DNA from: Pseudomonas fulva 12-X
Lineage (GTDB): Bacteria > Pseudomonadota > Gammaproteobacteria > Pseudomonadales > Pseudomonadaceae
Assembly (NCBI RefSeq): GCF_000213805.1
Contig: NC_015556.1
Coordinates: 1,426,001-1,490,000 of the forward strand
DNA length: 64,000 bases
Direction of reading: 5' to 3'
Made by a program: the position numbers and the translations under genes. Under the pieces are notes generated by a model that was given only the letters and a program-made list of their open reading frames with translations, was not told the DNA's origin and searched no databases. Position 1 is the stretch's first letter. Every line of letters starts with the position of its first letter. This document shows positions 36,195 through 45,224 of this stretch, in pieces.

Positions 36195-36869
36195 TCACTC
36201 GTCGAAGTCTTCCCAGCCGCCCATTTCCTTCCAGCGATTGACGATGCCGCAGAACAGCTCGGCGGTCTTCTCGGTGTCATAGCGGGCGGAGTGGGCTTCA
36301 CGGCCATCGAACTCGATGCCGGCGGCTTGGCAGGCCTTGGCCAGGACGGTCTGGCCGTAGGCGAGGCCGGCGAGGCTGGCGGTATCGAAGCTGGAGAAGG
36401 GGTGGAAGGGGTTGCGCTTGAGGTCGCAACGGGCGACCGCAGCGTTCAGAAAACCCAGGTCGAAGCTGCTGTTGTGGCCGACCAGAATCGCGCGCTTGCA
36501 GCCGTTGGCCTTGAGGGACTTGCGCAGGCCACGGAAGATTTCCGTCAGCGCGTGCTCTTCGCTGACCGCCATGCGCAGCGGGTGGTCGAGCTTGATGCCG
36601 GTGAAATCCAGCGCCGCCTGTTCGATATTGGCGCCCTCGAACGGCTCGACCCGGAAGAAGTAGGTGTGGTCCGGGTACAGGAAGCCACCTTCGTCCATGC
36701 CGACGGTAGTGGCGGCGATTTCCAGCAGCGCATCGGTGGCGCTGTTGAAGCCGCCGGTCTCGACGTCCACGACCACCGGCAGGTAGCCACGAAAGCGCGC
36801 GGCCATCGGGTGGCGTGCACCGCTGCTGGTCGGCAGGTCCTGTTCGTCGTCGTACAGTTCTTCACTCAT
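36195..36869 (-). CDS. rnt: Ribonuclease T
   Basis: A 224-residue DEDD-family 3'-5' exoribonuclease that trims tRNA and other stable RNA ends. '[20 protein letters not shown]' holds the first acidic pair (D, E), '[16 protein letters not shown]' the third Asp, and '[16 protein letters not shown]' the final His/Asp. Start ATG at 36869 overlaps the pyrC stop by four bases. Length typical. Confidence 0.96.
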   Translation of the reverse strand: MSEELYDDEQDLPTSSGARHPMAARFRGYLPVVVDVETGGFNSATDALLEIAATTVGMDEGGFLYPDHTYFFRVEPFEGANIEQAALDFTGIKLDHPLRMAVSEEHALTEIFRGLRKSLKANGCKRAILVGHNSSFDLGFLNAAVARCDLKRNPFHPFSSFDTASLAGLAYGQTVLAKACQAAGIEFDGREAHSARYDTEKTAELFCGIVNRWKEMGGWEDFDE

Positions 36870-37912
36870 TGACCGGCCTCCAGCAGGCGCCAGCGCAGGG
36901 TTTCGCCGGCGCGCAGGGGAATCACCGTCTGCTCGCCGAACGGCAGGCTGGCCGGGGCAGCCCAGGCTTCACGCACCAGGGTGATAGTGTCGGTATTGCG
37001 CGGCAGGCCGTAGAAGTCCGGGCCGAAGTGGCTGGCGAAGCCTTCCAGCTTGTCCAGCGCACCACGCTCCTCGAACGCTTCGGCGTACAGCTCGATGGCG
37101 GCGTAGGCCGTGTAGCAACCGGCACAACCGCAGGCGTTTTCCTTGGCGTGCTTGGCGTGGGGCGCCGAGTCGGTGCCCAGGAAGAATTTCGGGCTGCCGC
37201 TGGTGGCCGCATCCAGCAGCGCCTGCTGGTGGGTGTTGCGCTTGAGGATCGGCAGGCAATAGAAGTGCGGGCGAATACCGCCCACCAGCATGTGGTTGCG
37301 GTTGTACAGCAGGTGCTGGGCGGTGATGGTCGCCCCGACGTTGGCCGGCGCTTCCTTGACGAACTGCGCGGCATCGGCGGTGGTGATGTGCTCGAACACC
37401 ACCTTGAGCGTCGGGAAGCGCTCGACGACGCGGCACAGGTGCTCGTCGATGAAGGCTTTCTCGCGGTCGAAGACGTCGATTTCCGAGCGGGTCACCTCGC
37501 CATGCACCAGCAGCGGCAGGCCGGTTTCAGCCAGGGCCTCGAGGGCGCCGCTGATGTTATCCAGGCTGGTGACGCCGGAGTCGGAGTTGGTCGTCGCGCC
37601 CGCCGGGTACATCTTCGCCGCATACACGTAACCGCTGGCCTTGGCCGCGCGGATATCGTCGCCCGTGGTGCGGTCGGTGAGGTAAAGCACCATCAGCGGC
37701 TGGAACTGACTGCCGGCCGGGCGTGCGGCCAGAATGCGCTGGCGATACTCGCCTGCCTCGGCAGCGTTGCGCACCGGCGGCACCAGGTTGGGCATGATGA
37801 TCGCGCGAGCGAAAGTGCGGGCGACATCGCCAACGGTATGCGGCAGTACGGCGCCATCGCGCAGGTGAATGTGCCAGTCGTCAGGACGCAGCAGGGTAAT
37901 GCGGTCGGTCAT
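36866..37912 (-). CDS. pyrC: Dihydroorotase (class II)
   Basis: A 348-residue zinc dihydroorotase of pyrimidine synthesis. Metal ligands '[10 protein letters not shown]' (two His), the carbamylated Lys in '[18 protein letters not shown]', 'LLVHGEVT' and '[11 protein letters not shown]', and the C-terminal '[14 protein letters not shown]' Asp are intact. It heads the pyrC-rnt-argC operon. Confidence 0.97.
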   Translation of the reverse strand: MTDRITLLRPDDWHIHLRDGAVLPHTVGDVARTFARAIIMPNLVPPVRNAAEAGEYRQRILAARPAGSQFQPLMVLYLTDRTTGDDIRAAKASGYVYAAKMYPAGATTNSDSGVTSLDNISGALEALAETGLPLLVHGEVTRSEIDVFDREKAFIDEHLCRVVERFPTLKVVFEHITTADAAQFVKEAPANVGATITAQHLLYNRNHMLVGGIRPHFYCLPILKRNTHQQALLDAATSGSPKFFLGTDSAPHAKHAKENACGCAGCYTAYAAIELYAEAFEERGALDKLEGFASHFGPDFYGLPRNTDTITLVREAWAAPASLPFGEQTVIPLRAGETLRWRLLEAGQ

Positions 37913-37986
37913 TGAGGCTTCCAGGCGGGGCGAAACATGCCCGGAATGCTACCGGAAAAGGCCGCTTTGGGCACGCCGGAGATAGG

Positions 37987-38255
37987 TAGGGTCTGTTGCC
38001 GTTTCAACGCGAGCCGCGTTGCCGCGAAAAATCTCGCCAGGCTAGGCGGAGGACGCAGGGAATGGTTGTTCCCTTGCCAAGTCCTCCAACAACGCATGGC
38101 GAGATTTCTCGCGCAACCCGTAGGGCCGGGCCAGTTTTGTCGCGATGCTGCGTTTCTCGCCGGCTCATTTAGCTCGCTGAACTTCGCGGCTCGTGCCTTG
38201 CCTCGCGACAAAACGGGCTCCGGCGCGGCCGTGCGTGAAACGGCAGCAGACCCTA
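37987..38255. repeat. 269-bp terminal-inverted-repeat element (possible copy C)
   Basis: Ends TAGGGTCTGTTGCCGTTTCA and TGAAACGGCAGCAGACCCTA are inverted repeats with one mismatch over 20 bases. Inside are further pairs (GCGAAAAATCTCGCCA / TGGCGAGATTTCTCGC; TTTTGTCGCGA / TCGCGACAAAA). The second half has GATGCTGCGTT, GCTCATTTA and GCCTTGC in the same order as copies A and B, so it may be a longer relative. No frame codes a recognisable protein. It fills most of the 410-base pyrC-motY gap. A MITE-like mobile element is possible; target-site copies were not found. Confidence 0.7.
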
Positions 38256-38322
38256 GCGCACTCAAGTTTTCCCGCCGGCCACCGATACCCAGACAGTACC
38301 TAGTGTTTTCCCGGAGCTCGCT

Positions 38323-39264
38323 GTGCGACAGCCTCTTTCCCTCATCATCGGCTTGCTCGTCAGCGCCGGCATGCACCTGCCGGCCAATGCGATCAGCTTC
38401 CAGACGCGCCTGGAAAAGGTCGAGTGGCAGGTGGCTGGCGACAAGTTCGAGTGCCGCCTGAGCCAGCCGATCACCGATTTCGGTGCCGGGGAATTCGTGC
38501 GTCGCGCTGGCGAGCAGGCCACCTTCCGCCTGCAGGTTCGCGAGCGCTGGCTGGGCAGCGGCTCGGCCACCTTGCTGGCCGCCGCGGCGCCGTGGCAGCC
38601 GGGGCGCGGCGACATCAACCTGGGCGCGGTCAGCGTGGTCAGTGGCGAGGTGCCGTTCAACAGCAGCCAGGAACAGGCCGGGCGTCTACTCACCGGTCTG
38701 CTGGAGGGTCGCAGCCCGCTGGTGCGCCACCGAACCTCTATGGGCGGAGAGAGCCTGGAAGTGCGGCTGTTGCCGGTGCGCTTTCGCAAGGCCTACGAGG
38801 ATTACCTCAACTGCACGACCAAGCTGTTGCCGGTCAATTTCGACCAGGTGCGCCAGTCCAATATCGGGTTTCCCGGTGGCGGCACCGAGCTCGATGCCAT
38901 GGCCAAGGCCAAGCTGGAGATCATCCTCGACTTCATGAAGGCCGACCCCACGGTCAACCGCATCGAGCTGGACGGGCACTCCGACAACAGCGGCAATCGC
39001 CTGACCAACCGCGACCTGTCGCGCCGTCGTGCCCTGGCGGTGATGGACTATCTCAAGGCCCAGGGCGTGCCAGAGGAGCGCATCATCATGCGTTTCCATG
39101 GTGAGCGTTATCCGCTGGTGCCCAACAACAGCCCTGCCAATCGCGACAAGAACCGCCGCGTGTCCGTGCGGCTGGACAAGGTGCCTGAAACGCCGGTGCA
39201 GCCGACCGAGCAGGCCACACCCGCCGCGCCGCCGGTACCGGCAACGCCAGCCTCGACCTCCTGA
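38323..39264 (+). CDS. motY: MotY-like flagellar T-ring protein (OmpA C-terminal domain)
   Basis: A 313-residue periplasmic protein. A signal peptide ends near 'LPANA'; the N-terminal half ('WQVAGDKFECRLSQPITDFG') matches the MotY basal-body-binding domain; residues about 155-285 are an OmpA/MotB-like peptidoglycan-binding domain with 'IELDGHSDNSGNRLTNRDLS' and 'NRDKNRRVSVRL'. The T ring helps stators engage polar flagella. The GTG start at 38323 has GGAG upstream. The 30-residue tail is Pro/Thr-rich. The location before argG matches PA3526. Confidence 0.9.
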   Translation: MRQPLSLIIGLLVSAGMHLPANAISFQTRLEKVEWQVAGDKFECRLSQPITDFGAGEFVRRAGEQATFRLQVRERWLGSGSATLLAAAAPWQPGRGDINLGAVSVVSGEVPFNSSQEQAGRLLTGLLEGRSPLVRHRTSMGGESLEVRLLPVRFRKAYEDYLNCTTKLLPVNFDQVRQSNIGFPGGGTELDAMAKAKLEIILDFMKADPTVNRIELDGHSDNSGNRLTNRDLSRRRALAVMDYLKAQGVPEERIIMRFHGERYPLVPNNSPANRDKNRRVSVRLDKVPETPVQPTEQATPAAPPVPATPASTS

Positions 39265-39363
39265 GTCTGTCGCTTCGACGCCATCGCCTGTCGCGCCCCT
39301 GTAAATCGGCGGCCATGGGCAGTAGAATCACGGGCTTTCGAACAACCCCGTGGAGTGGATGGC

Positions 39364-40581
39364 ATGGCGGACGTCAAAAAGGTAGTTCTGGCCTATTCCG
39401 GTGGCCTGGACACCTCGGTGATCCTCAAGTGGCTGCAAGATACCTATAACTGTGAAGTGGTGACCTTCACCGCCGATCTCGGTCAGGGCGAAGAGGTCGA
39501 GCCGGCCCGCGCCAAGGCCCAGGCCATGGGCGTCAAGGAAATCTACATCGACGACCTGCGCGAAGAGTTCGTGCGTGATTTCGTCTACCCGATGTTCCGC
39601 GCCAACACCATCTACGAAGGCGAGTACCTGCTCGGTACCTCCATCGCCCGTCCGCTGATCGCCAAGCGCCTGATCGAAATCGCCAACGAGACCGGCGCCG
39701 ATGCCATCTCCCACGGCGCCACCGGCAAGGGTAACGACCAGGTGCGTTTCGAACTCGGCGCCTACGCTCTCAAGCCAGGCGTGAAAGTCATCGCCCCGTG
39801 GCGCGAGTGGGATCTGCTGTCGCGCGAGAAGCTGATGGATTACGCCGAGAAGCACGCCATCCCGATCGAGCGTCACGGCAAGAAGAAGTCGCCGTACTCC
39901 ATGGATGCCAACCTGCTGCACATCTCCTATGAAGGCGGCGTGCTGGAAGACACCTGGACCGAGCACGAAGAAGACATGTGGCGTTGGACCAAGTCGCCGG
40001 AAGCGGCCCCGGACACCCCGACCTACATCGAGCTGACCTACAAGGCCGGTGACATCGTTGCCATCGACGGCAAGGAGCTGAGCCCGGCCACCGTGCTGGC
40101 CGAACTCAACCGCATCGGCGGCGAGAACGGCATCGGCCGTCTGGACATCGTCGAGAACCGTTTCGTCGGCATGAAGTCCCGTGGCTGCTACGAAACCCCC
40201 GGCGGCACCATCATGCTCAAGGCGCACCGCGCCATCGAGTCGATCACCCTGGACCGCGAAGTCGCTCACCTCAAAGACGAGCTGATGCCCAAGTACGCCA
40301 GCCTGATCTACAACGGTTTCTGGTGGAGCCCGGAGCGTCTGATGCTGCAACAGATGATCGACGCCTCCCAGGCCAGCGTGAACGGTGTGGTGCGCCTGAA
40401 GCTGTACAAGGGCAACGTCATCGTTGTCGGCCGCAAGTCCGACGATTCGCTGTTCGACGCCAACATCGCCACCTTCGAAGAAGACGGCGGCGCCTACAAC
40501 CAGGCCGATGCGGCGGGCTTCATCAAGCTCAACGCCCTGCGCCTGCGCATCGCTGCCGGCAAGGATCGCAAGCTGCTGTAA
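39364..40581 (+). CDS. argG: Argininosuccinate synthase
   Basis: A 405-residue enzyme joining citrulline and aspartate in arginine synthesis. ATP loop '[13 protein letters not shown]', aspartate/citrulline contacts '[15 protein letters not shown]' and '[15 protein letters not shown]' are intact. ATG at 39364 gives the standard '[14 protein letters not shown]'; an in-frame ATG lies three codons before. Monocistronic. Confidence 0.98.
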   Translation: MADVKKVVLAYSGGLDTSVILKWLQDTYNCEVVTFTADLGQGEEVEPARAKAQAMGVKEIYIDDLREEFVRDFVYPMFRANTIYEGEYLLGTSIARPLIAKRLIEIANETGADAISHGATGKGNDQVRFELGAYALKPGVKVIAPWREWDLLSREKLMDYAEKHAIPIERHGKKKSPYSMDANLLHISYEGGVLEDTWTEHEEDMWRWTKSPEAAPDTPTYIELTYKAGDIVAIDGKELSPATVLAELNRIGGENGIGRLDIVENRFVGMKSRGCYETPGGTIMLKAHRAIESITLDREVAHLKDELMPKYASLIYNGFWWSPERLMLQQMIDASQASVNGVVRLKLYKGNVIVVGRKSDDSLFDANIATFEEDGGAYNQADAAGFIKLNALRLRIAAGKDRKLL

Positions 40582-40592
40582 GCGCTGGCATC

Positions 40593-40633
40593 TCGCCAGC
40601 GCCGCCCCGCATTCGCCGGGGCGGCGCTGGCGA
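40593..40633 (+). terminator. Long hairpin after argG
   Basis: A perfect 17-bp GC-rich stem (TCGCCAGCGCCGCCCCG and its complement) with a seven-base loop, 11 bases after the argG stop. The following bases are only mildly T-rich, so termination may depend on the stem strength. Nothing else is seen up to 40769. Confidence 0.7.
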
Positions 40634-40769
40634 TTCACCACTTTGTTTCCATCACCCGCACCTCTTTCACCGCTCTGGCTCTACGGCAGGCAGGGGCGAT
40701 GGGCTGTGGGCGTAATGATTTGGGGCGGGGAGTGCACCCGCCAGGCGTGCTGGCGGGTGAGGGGGAGCG

Positions 40770-41111
40770 TCAGGCTTTGCGAGTCAGCGGTTGCTGGTCG
40801 AACGCAACGCCGGCCAGGCCGCTCTTCATCAGGGCGCGGATATTGCCGTGGTCGCTGCCTTCGGGCGTGGCCAGCACGCTGCGGTAGTGCTCGCCGAAGC
40901 ACTGCAGCGCTTCCTGGTCGCTCAAGCCTTCGAGCAGGGCCAGGCCCAGGGTCTTGCACGAGCCTTCGTTCTGGCCGGCGGCGTTGCTCACCTCGCCGTT
41001 GCGAAAGGCGCTGGGCTGATAGTCGTAATGCTCGGCGATGAAGGCCAGGGTTTCGGCGAAGGCGAAATGCTCGGCGCTCAGGCGGGCGCGGAAGTCGTTC
41101 AGGTGGCTCAT
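40770..41111 (-). CDS. HopJ-family protein
   Basis: A 113-residue protein of the HopJ type III effector family (PF08888), which despite the name is widespread in non-pathogens. The characteristic run is 'FAFAETLAFIAEHYDYQPSAF' (split about residues 17-37), then 'NEGSCKTLGLALLEGLSDQE' and 'HGNIRALMKSGLAG'. No type III genes are near. ATG at 41111 overlaps the DUF1244 stop by four bases, so the pair is cotranslated. Confidence 0.87.
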   Translation of the reverse strand: MSHLNDFRARLSAEHFAFAETLAFIAEHYDYQPSAFRNGEVSNAAGQNEGSCKTLGLALLEGLSDQEALQCFGEHYRSVLATPEGSDHGNIRALMKSGLAGVAFDQQPLTRKA

Positions 41112-41410
41112 GCGGTTCCTTTCGGGTTCTTGGCGTTGAAGGCAGCCTGTTGCTCGGGGCTGGCTTCGGTCTGGTACTTGGCTTTCCACTCGGCGTAGGG
41201 CATGCCGTAGACCTCTTCGCGGGCCTGATCCGGGGTGACGGTGATTTCCAGATCGTCAGCCGCGGCCTTGTACCATTTGGACAGGCAGTTGCGGCAGAAA
41301 CCGGCCAGGTTCATCAGGTCGATGTTCTGCACATCCGGGCGTTCGCGCAGGTGCTGTACCAGGCGGCGAAAGGCGGCAGCTTCCAGTTCGAGGCGTTGTT
41401 GGTCATTCAT
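41108..41410 (-). CDS. DUF1244 domain protein
   Basis: A 100-residue DUF1244 protein. It contains 'AAAFRRLVQHLRERPDVQNI' and 'NLAGFCRNCLSKWYKAAAD' with the paired cysteines C-R-N-C, then 'EEVYGMPYAEWKAKYQ'. Function unknown. It precedes the HopJ-family gene with a four-base overlap. Confidence 0.88.
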   Translation of the reverse strand: MNDQQRLELEAAAFRRLVQHLRERPDVQNIDLMNLAGFCRNCLSKWYKAAADDLEITVTPDQAREEVYGMPYAEWKAKYQTEASPEQQAAFNAKNPKGTA

Positions 41411-41485
41411 GGCGATGCTCTCTCCGGGAGGGATGGCGCGATGATAGAAGCGGGCAGGCCTCAGGGCAACCGGGCTGCCCGCGCT

Positions 41486-41857
41486 TCAGCGGTGCCCGGC
41501 GAGGGTGATCGAAACCGATTCGGCGAAGCGCAGCGCGTGGGGCTTGTCGACCTCCACCTCGGCATAGCGCACGGCCTCGTGCTTCATCACCAGGTCGAGA
41601 ATCTCCTGGGTCAGCCGCTCCAGCAGGGCGAAGCGGTTGCCTTCCACGTGGGCGATGATGGCTTTGGTGATGGTGCGGTAGTTGAGCGCGTGCTCGATGT
41701 CGTTGTCACGCACTGCATCGACGGCAGGGTAGAGGATGGTCAGGTTGATCAACACGTCCTGCTTGTTGTTGATCTCCTCCTCCTTGATGCCGATGAAGGT
41801 GCGCAGGCGCAGGTCCTTGACGCGGATGCGCGCCATGCCGGGTTCGAGTCTGGGCAT
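41486..41857 (-). CDS. folX: Dihydroneopterin triphosphate 2'-epimerase
   Basis: A 123-residue FolB/FolX-fold enzyme. '[20 protein letters not shown]' and '[19 protein letters not shown]' with '[13 protein letters not shown]' are close to FolX of P. aeruginosa (PA3439). It makes dihydromonapterin triphosphate for tetrahydromonapterin, the cofactor of phenylalanine hydroxylase. Two bases separate it from folE. It is third in folM-folE-folX. True folB is expected elsewhere. Confidence 0.92.
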   Translation of the reverse strand: MPRLEPGMARIRVKDLRLRTFIGIKEEEINNKQDVLINLTILYPAVDAVRDNDIEHALNYRTITKAIIAHVEGNRFALLERLTQEILDLVMKHEAVRYAEVEVDKPHALRFAESVSITLAGHR

Positions 41858-41859
41858 GC

Positions 41860-42420
41860 TTACTTGCTCCGTCCGATCAGTTGCAGGAATTCGTGACGGG
41901 TATTGTAGGACTCGCGGAAGGCGCCGAGCATCACCGAGGTGCTCATCACCGAATTCTGCTTCTCGACACCGCGCATCATCATGCACATGTGCTGGGCTTC
42001 GATCACCACGGCCACGCCAGCGGCCTGGGTGACCTGCTCGATGGCGGTGGCGATCTGCCGGGTGAGATTTTCCTGGATCTGCAGGCGACGCGCGTACATG
42101 TCGACGATGCGCGCGATCTTCGACAGGCCGAGCACCTTGCCGGTGGGAATGTAGGCCACGTGGGCCTTGCCGATAAAGGGCAGCAGGTGGTGCTCGCACA
42201 ACGAGTAGAGTTCGACGTCCTTGACGATCACCATCTCGTCGCTCTCGGAGCTGAACAGCGCGCCGTTGACGACCTCCTCCAGGCTCTTCTCGTAGCCGTT
42301 GCACAGGTACTGCATGGCCTTCGCGGCCCGTTTGGGCGTGTCGAGCAGGCCTTCGCGCTCGGGATCCTCGCCGAGGCCAACGAGAATTTCACGGTAATGG
42401 TTGGGCAGTAATGGGTTCAT
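41860..42420 (-). CDS. folE: GTP cyclohydrolase I (type IA)
   Basis: A 186-residue zinc GTP cyclohydrolase giving dihydroneopterin triphosphate. Zinc ligands '[19 protein letters not shown]' and 'HMCMMMRGV' are intact, so it is the zinc-dependent IA form. ATG at 42420 is preceded by GAGGA; an ATG eight codons upstream overlaps the folM stop (ATGA) and is an alternative. It supplies the first step of the pterin operon. Confidence 0.95.
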   Translation of the reverse strand: MNPLLPNHYREILVGLGEDPEREGLLDTPKRAAKAMQYLCNGYEKSLEEVVNGALFSSESDEMVIVKDVELYSLCEHHLLPFIGKAHVAYIPTGKVLGLSKIARIVDMYARRLQIQENLTRQIATAIEQVTQAAGVAVVIEAQHMCMMMRGVEKQNSVMSTSVMLGAFRESYNTRHEFLQLIGRSK

Positions 42421-42440
42421 CGTCAGGTCCTCGAGGCGGC

Positions 42441-43151
42441 TCATTTGAGATGGCGGCCGCCGTTCACGGTCAGGGTGGTGCCGGTGATGTAGGGGTTGTC
42501 CAGCAGGTAGCGCAGGCTCTGGTAGATCACCTGGGGGCCGGGTTCGAAACCCAGCGCAGATTTGCTCAGGGCCTTGGCGCGGTATTGGGCGTCGTCTTCT
42601 TCGTTGAACATCAGCAGCGCCGGGGCGATGCCGTTGACCTTGATGGCCGGCGCGAAGCGGGCAGCGAACGACAGGGTCAGGCTGTCCAGGCCGGCCTTGC
42701 TGGCGCAGTAGGCCGGGCGGTTGCCGGAGCCCTTGCGCACCACGTCATCGCTGATATGGATGATGTCCGCCTGCTCGCTGCGCTGCAGCAACTCGGCGCA
42801 GTGCAGGTTGATCAGGTAGGGCGCCAGCATATGCACGGTGAACAGCTGCGTGAAGGCCGTTGCCTCCTCGCCGGGCGCCTCGGCGAACCAGGCCGAAGCG
42901 TTGTGCACGATGGCGCGCAGGCTGTCGGTATGGGTTTTCAGTTCGGTGATGAAGGCCAAGATACTGGCCTCGTCGCGAAAGTCGGTCTGCAGGGTCAGCG
43001 CACCGCGCTCGCGCAGGCGCTGCAGGGCTGGCTTTTCACTGCGAAAGGTGAGGATCACCCCATGGCCGTCGTCGAGCAGGCGCTCAGCACAATGCAGGCC
43101 GACGCGCTGGCTGGCACCGGTGATCAGAATCGGGGCGTTGTTGGCGCTCAT
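42441..43151 (-). CDS. folM: Dihydromonapterin reductase (SDR)
   Basis: A 236-residue short-chain dehydrogenase. '[18 protein letters not shown]' is the NADP motif, with the arginine expected in pteridine reductases; 'VHNASAWF' and the catalytic 'YCASK' (Tyr-x3-Lys) are present. It reduces dihydromonapterin to tetrahydromonapterin. It heads folM-folE-folX. The promoter region holds three GTACAAC repeats. Confidence 0.93.
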   Translation of the reverse strand: MSANNAPILITGASQRVGLHCAERLLDDGHGVILTFRSEKPALQRLRERGALTLQTDFRDEASILAFITELKTHTDSLRAIVHNASAWFAEAPGEEATAFTQLFTVHMLAPYLINLHCAELLQRSEQADIIHISDDVVRKGSGNRPAYCASKAGLDSLTLSFAARFAPAIKVNGIAPALLMFNEEDDAQYRAKALSKSALGFEPGPQVIYQSLRYLLDNPYITGTTLTVNGGRHLK

Positions 43152-43206
43152 GTAAGTCGACCGCAGGTGAACGAAGGGTAGGCCGCAATGCGTGCCGGCT
43201 AATCAG

Positions 43207-43245
43207 GTTGTACAACGGTATAGCAGCCGTACAACCTGTACAACC
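43207..43245. promoter_or_regulatory. Triple GTACAAC repeat in the folM promoter
   Basis: GTTGTACAAC (43207-43216), CGTACAACC (43228-43236) and TGTACAACC (43237-43245) lie 56-94 bases before folM. The last two are direct repeats nine bases apart; the first is a full palindrome. On the minus strand TTGTAC and TATACC within the cluster could be a -35/-10 pair, so a bound regulator would block transcription. The same TGTACA core recurs before the LitR-like gene at 44178-44194, which makes that protein the likely binder. Confidence 0.6.
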
Positions 43246-43301
43246 CTTCGACTTCTACGGGCAAGTGAAGTGCCGTCACCGCAGGGTGACGGCGCACCGA
43301 G

Positions 43302-43874
43302 TCAGCTGCTTGTCGAAGGGCTCGCGCGGCGCGGCATTGCTGCATTGCGGGTGCCTTGCAGCCAGGGGGCGAGCAGGCGGGTGACCAGCGGAATGAACAG
43401 GTAGGTCATCAGTGGCGTCAGCGCCAGGGTGCTGAGCAATATGCGGGTAACCAGTGGCACGTCGGCCAGCAGGCCTCCGAACAACAGGTTGAAGCACAGC
43501 GAAACCGGAAAGAACGCCAGCCAGATGGCGATGGTCTGCTTCCAGCGCGGCGGCTGGCGCAGGCCGCTACCGAACCAGGCATCCAGACCCAGGGCACGAT
43601 GTTCGTGGGGTTGGGCGAACAGGCCCTTGCCGCGCTCCAGCCAGGCCCGGCGGGAAGCGGAGTGTTCCCAGGTGGCCATGGTGTGCTCGTCGGTGAAGCG
43701 GAAGATCATCTGGAATTCGTCGTCGCCAGGCGGCGGGGCAAGTACGCCCGAGCCCAGATAACCGGGAAAGTCGGTAGCCAGTTGTTCGCCTTCGCGCAGC
43801 CAGGCGATGAAGTCGTGATAGCGCTCGCCAGCGACGCGGCGCGCCACCATGAGGGTGACCGGTTCGGTAGACAT
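43302..43874 (-). CDS. Antibiotic-biosynthesis-monooxygenase-type membrane protein
   Basis: A 190-residue protein: an ABM (dimeric alpha-beta barrel) domain at about 5-105 ('VTLMVARRVAGERYHDFIAW', 'FQMIFRFTDEHTMATWEHS') and two hydrophobic segments at about 113-165. Such ABM-plus-membrane proteins are common in Pseudomonas, function unknown. ATG at 43874 has AGGAGA before it. It lies upstream of the pterin operon on the same strand with about 150 bases between. Confidence 0.85.
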   Translation of the reverse strand: MSTEPVTLMVARRVAGERYHDFIAWLREGEQLATDFPGYLGSGVLAPPPGDDEFQMIFRFTDEHTMATWEHSASRRAWLERGKGLFAQPHEHRALGLDAWFGSGLRQPPRWKQTIAIWLAFFPVSLCFNLLFGGLLADVPLVTRILLSTLALTPLMTYLFIPLVTRLLAPWLQGTRNAAMPRRASPSTSS

Positions 43875-43980
43875 CGTGTATCTCCTGCTGAGCGCATGGC
43901 CAGGGTAAGGCCAGACGATAGGCGCGGTTCGGGGTGGTGAGCCGCGTCGTGATTGCAGCAAGGATTATTCCTATTTCCGG

Positions 43981-44093
43981 CCAATTGGCTAGAGGCCTTT
44001 GCGGGCAAATTGAAAAATGTGGCCAGGTGCCTGCATCTACAGGGGCGAGCGGCAATTTGCCGTTCGTCGGCCAAAGCGGCGTTAGCCAGTTGG
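43981..44093. repeat. Inverted-repeat element upstream of the LitR-like gene
   Basis: Arms CCAATTGGCTA (43981-43991) and TAGCCAGTTGG (44083-44093) differ at one position; an inner pair GGCAAATTG / CAATTTGCC (44004-44012 and 44053-44061) and CCTTTG/CAAAG nest inside. It may form a stem or be a relic of a small element. The rest of the 388-base gap between the monooxygenase and litR holds only the TGTACA pair and presumed promoters. Confidence 0.5.
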
Positions 44094-44177
44094 CTACCCG
44101 CGATTGACTTCAACTTTGCACCGGCTTGGGCAGTCTGGATTCGTTAGGGAGCACAGCAGCCGGGAGTTCTTATCGCC

Positions 44178-44194
44178 TGTACAGGGCTTGTACA
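44178..44194. promoter_or_regulatory. TGTACA pair before the LitR-like gene
   Basis: TGTACA at 44178-44183 and again at 44189-44194, each within a small palindrome (CTGTACAG and CTTGTACAAG), about 70-85 bases before the start. The likeness to the folM cluster suggests autoregulation by the MerR-type protein. Confidence 0.55.
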
Positions 44195-44262
44195 AGTAAC
44201 GTCAATGGCGGCCCGAGCTGGAGTAGACTTGTGAAATCCTGACCTCTGCAACGGTTTTTTCT

Positions 44263-45216
44263 ATGTCCGATCTGGTTGGTTCCGCACCTTTCAACGTCAA
44301 TGCCTTCAAGGAAGAGGACCTGTTCCCGATCCGCGAGGTGGCGCGCTTGACTGGCGTGAACCCGGTGACCCTGCGCGCCTGGGAGCGACGCTACGGTCTT
44401 ATCCAGCCGGTTCGCACCGACAGTGGCCACCGGCTCTATTCGCCGGCCGACGTGGAAACGGTGCGCAGCGTGCTGGCGTGGATCGAGCGCGGCGTGCCGG
44501 TCAGCAAGGTCGGGCGTATCCTTGCGCGCAACGAAACCACCCAGGCCAGCGTCACGCCGACCTACGAGTCGGCCACCTCGGGCGAATGGGCGCAGTGGCA
44601 GACGCGCCTGCTCGCCGCCGTGCAGGCATTCGACGAGGCCGAGCTCGACCGGGTCTACGGTCAGGTGTTCTCCAGCTATCCGCAGTCGGTGACCTTTCAG
44701 GACATCATCATGCCACTCTGGCAGCGCCTGCTGCTGCGTTACGGGCGGCCGGGTTATGGCAGCGAGTGGCTGTTCTTCGACACCTACTTGCGTACCCGGG
44801 TGTTGCAGCGCCTGCACAACCTGCGTGACGAGCCAGGCCGGCGCCTGCTGCTGGTGGCGCTGCCGGGCCGCTGCCGCGAGCTTGAGTTGCTGGTCACCGG
44901 GCTGCTGCTCAATCCGGCCGAGGCTGCGGTGCACGTGCTGGGGATTGGCCAGGCGCTGGAGGAGTTGCCACAGGTGTGCGCCAAGATGCAGCCGATAGCG
45001 GTGGTGGTGTTTTCCAACCAGGCGCCGGCTGACGATACCGGGCAACAACTCGAACGTCTGTCGCTGAGTCTGGAGTGTCCGCTGGCCATCGTGGGGGAGG
45101 GCGCCGATCTCTTGGAGGATACCTTTCGCGGCTCGGCCATCGCTTGTTTGGGTAGTGATGGGCGACTGATCAGGCGCCGGCTGCGGCAGTTCCTGGCGGG
45201 GCGCCTGGATACCTGA
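44263..45216 (+). CDS. MerR-family regulator resembling class II LitR (light-response repressor without B12 site)
   Basis: A 317-residue protein. Residues about 20-88 are a MerR HTH ('FPIREVARLTGVNPVTLRAW', 'RRYGLIQPVRTDSGHRLY'). Residues about 105-315 have the layout of a cobalamin-binding region (helical bundle then Rossmann-like part), but the B12 His motif ExHxxG is replaced by 'RCRELELLVTG' and the CarH-type W-x9-EH is absent ('SEWLFFDTY'). Class II LitR proteins of Pseudomonas lack B12 and act with a short LOV protein; such a LOV gene lies 0.7 kb downstream. Identification is by domain pattern and context. It should repress light-inducible genes via TGTACA sites. Confidence 0.8.
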   Translation: MSDLVGSAPFNVNAFKEEDLFPIREVARLTGVNPVTLRAWERRYGLIQPVRTDSGHRLYSPADVETVRSVLAWIERGVPVSKVGRILARNETTQASVTPTYESATSGEWAQWQTRLLAAVQAFDEAELDRVYGQVFSSYPQSVTFQDIIMPLWQRLLLRYGRPGYGSEWLFFDTYLRTRVLQRLHNLRDEPGRRLLLVALPGRCRELELLVTGLLLNPAEAAVHVLGIGQALEELPQVCAKMQPIAVVVFSNQAPADDTGQQLERLSLSLECPLAIVGEGADLLEDTFRGSAIACLGSDGRLIRRRLRQFLAGRLDT

Positions 45217-45224
45217 GCCTCGGC

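Noticed and set aside
37987..38255. Insertion sequence
   Set aside because: Inverted ends are good but there is no transposase frame and no target-site duplication was found, so it is listed as a repeat only.
40770..41111. Type III secretion effector
   Set aside because: The HopJ family name is historical; no secretion genes, hrp box or atypical composition nearby.
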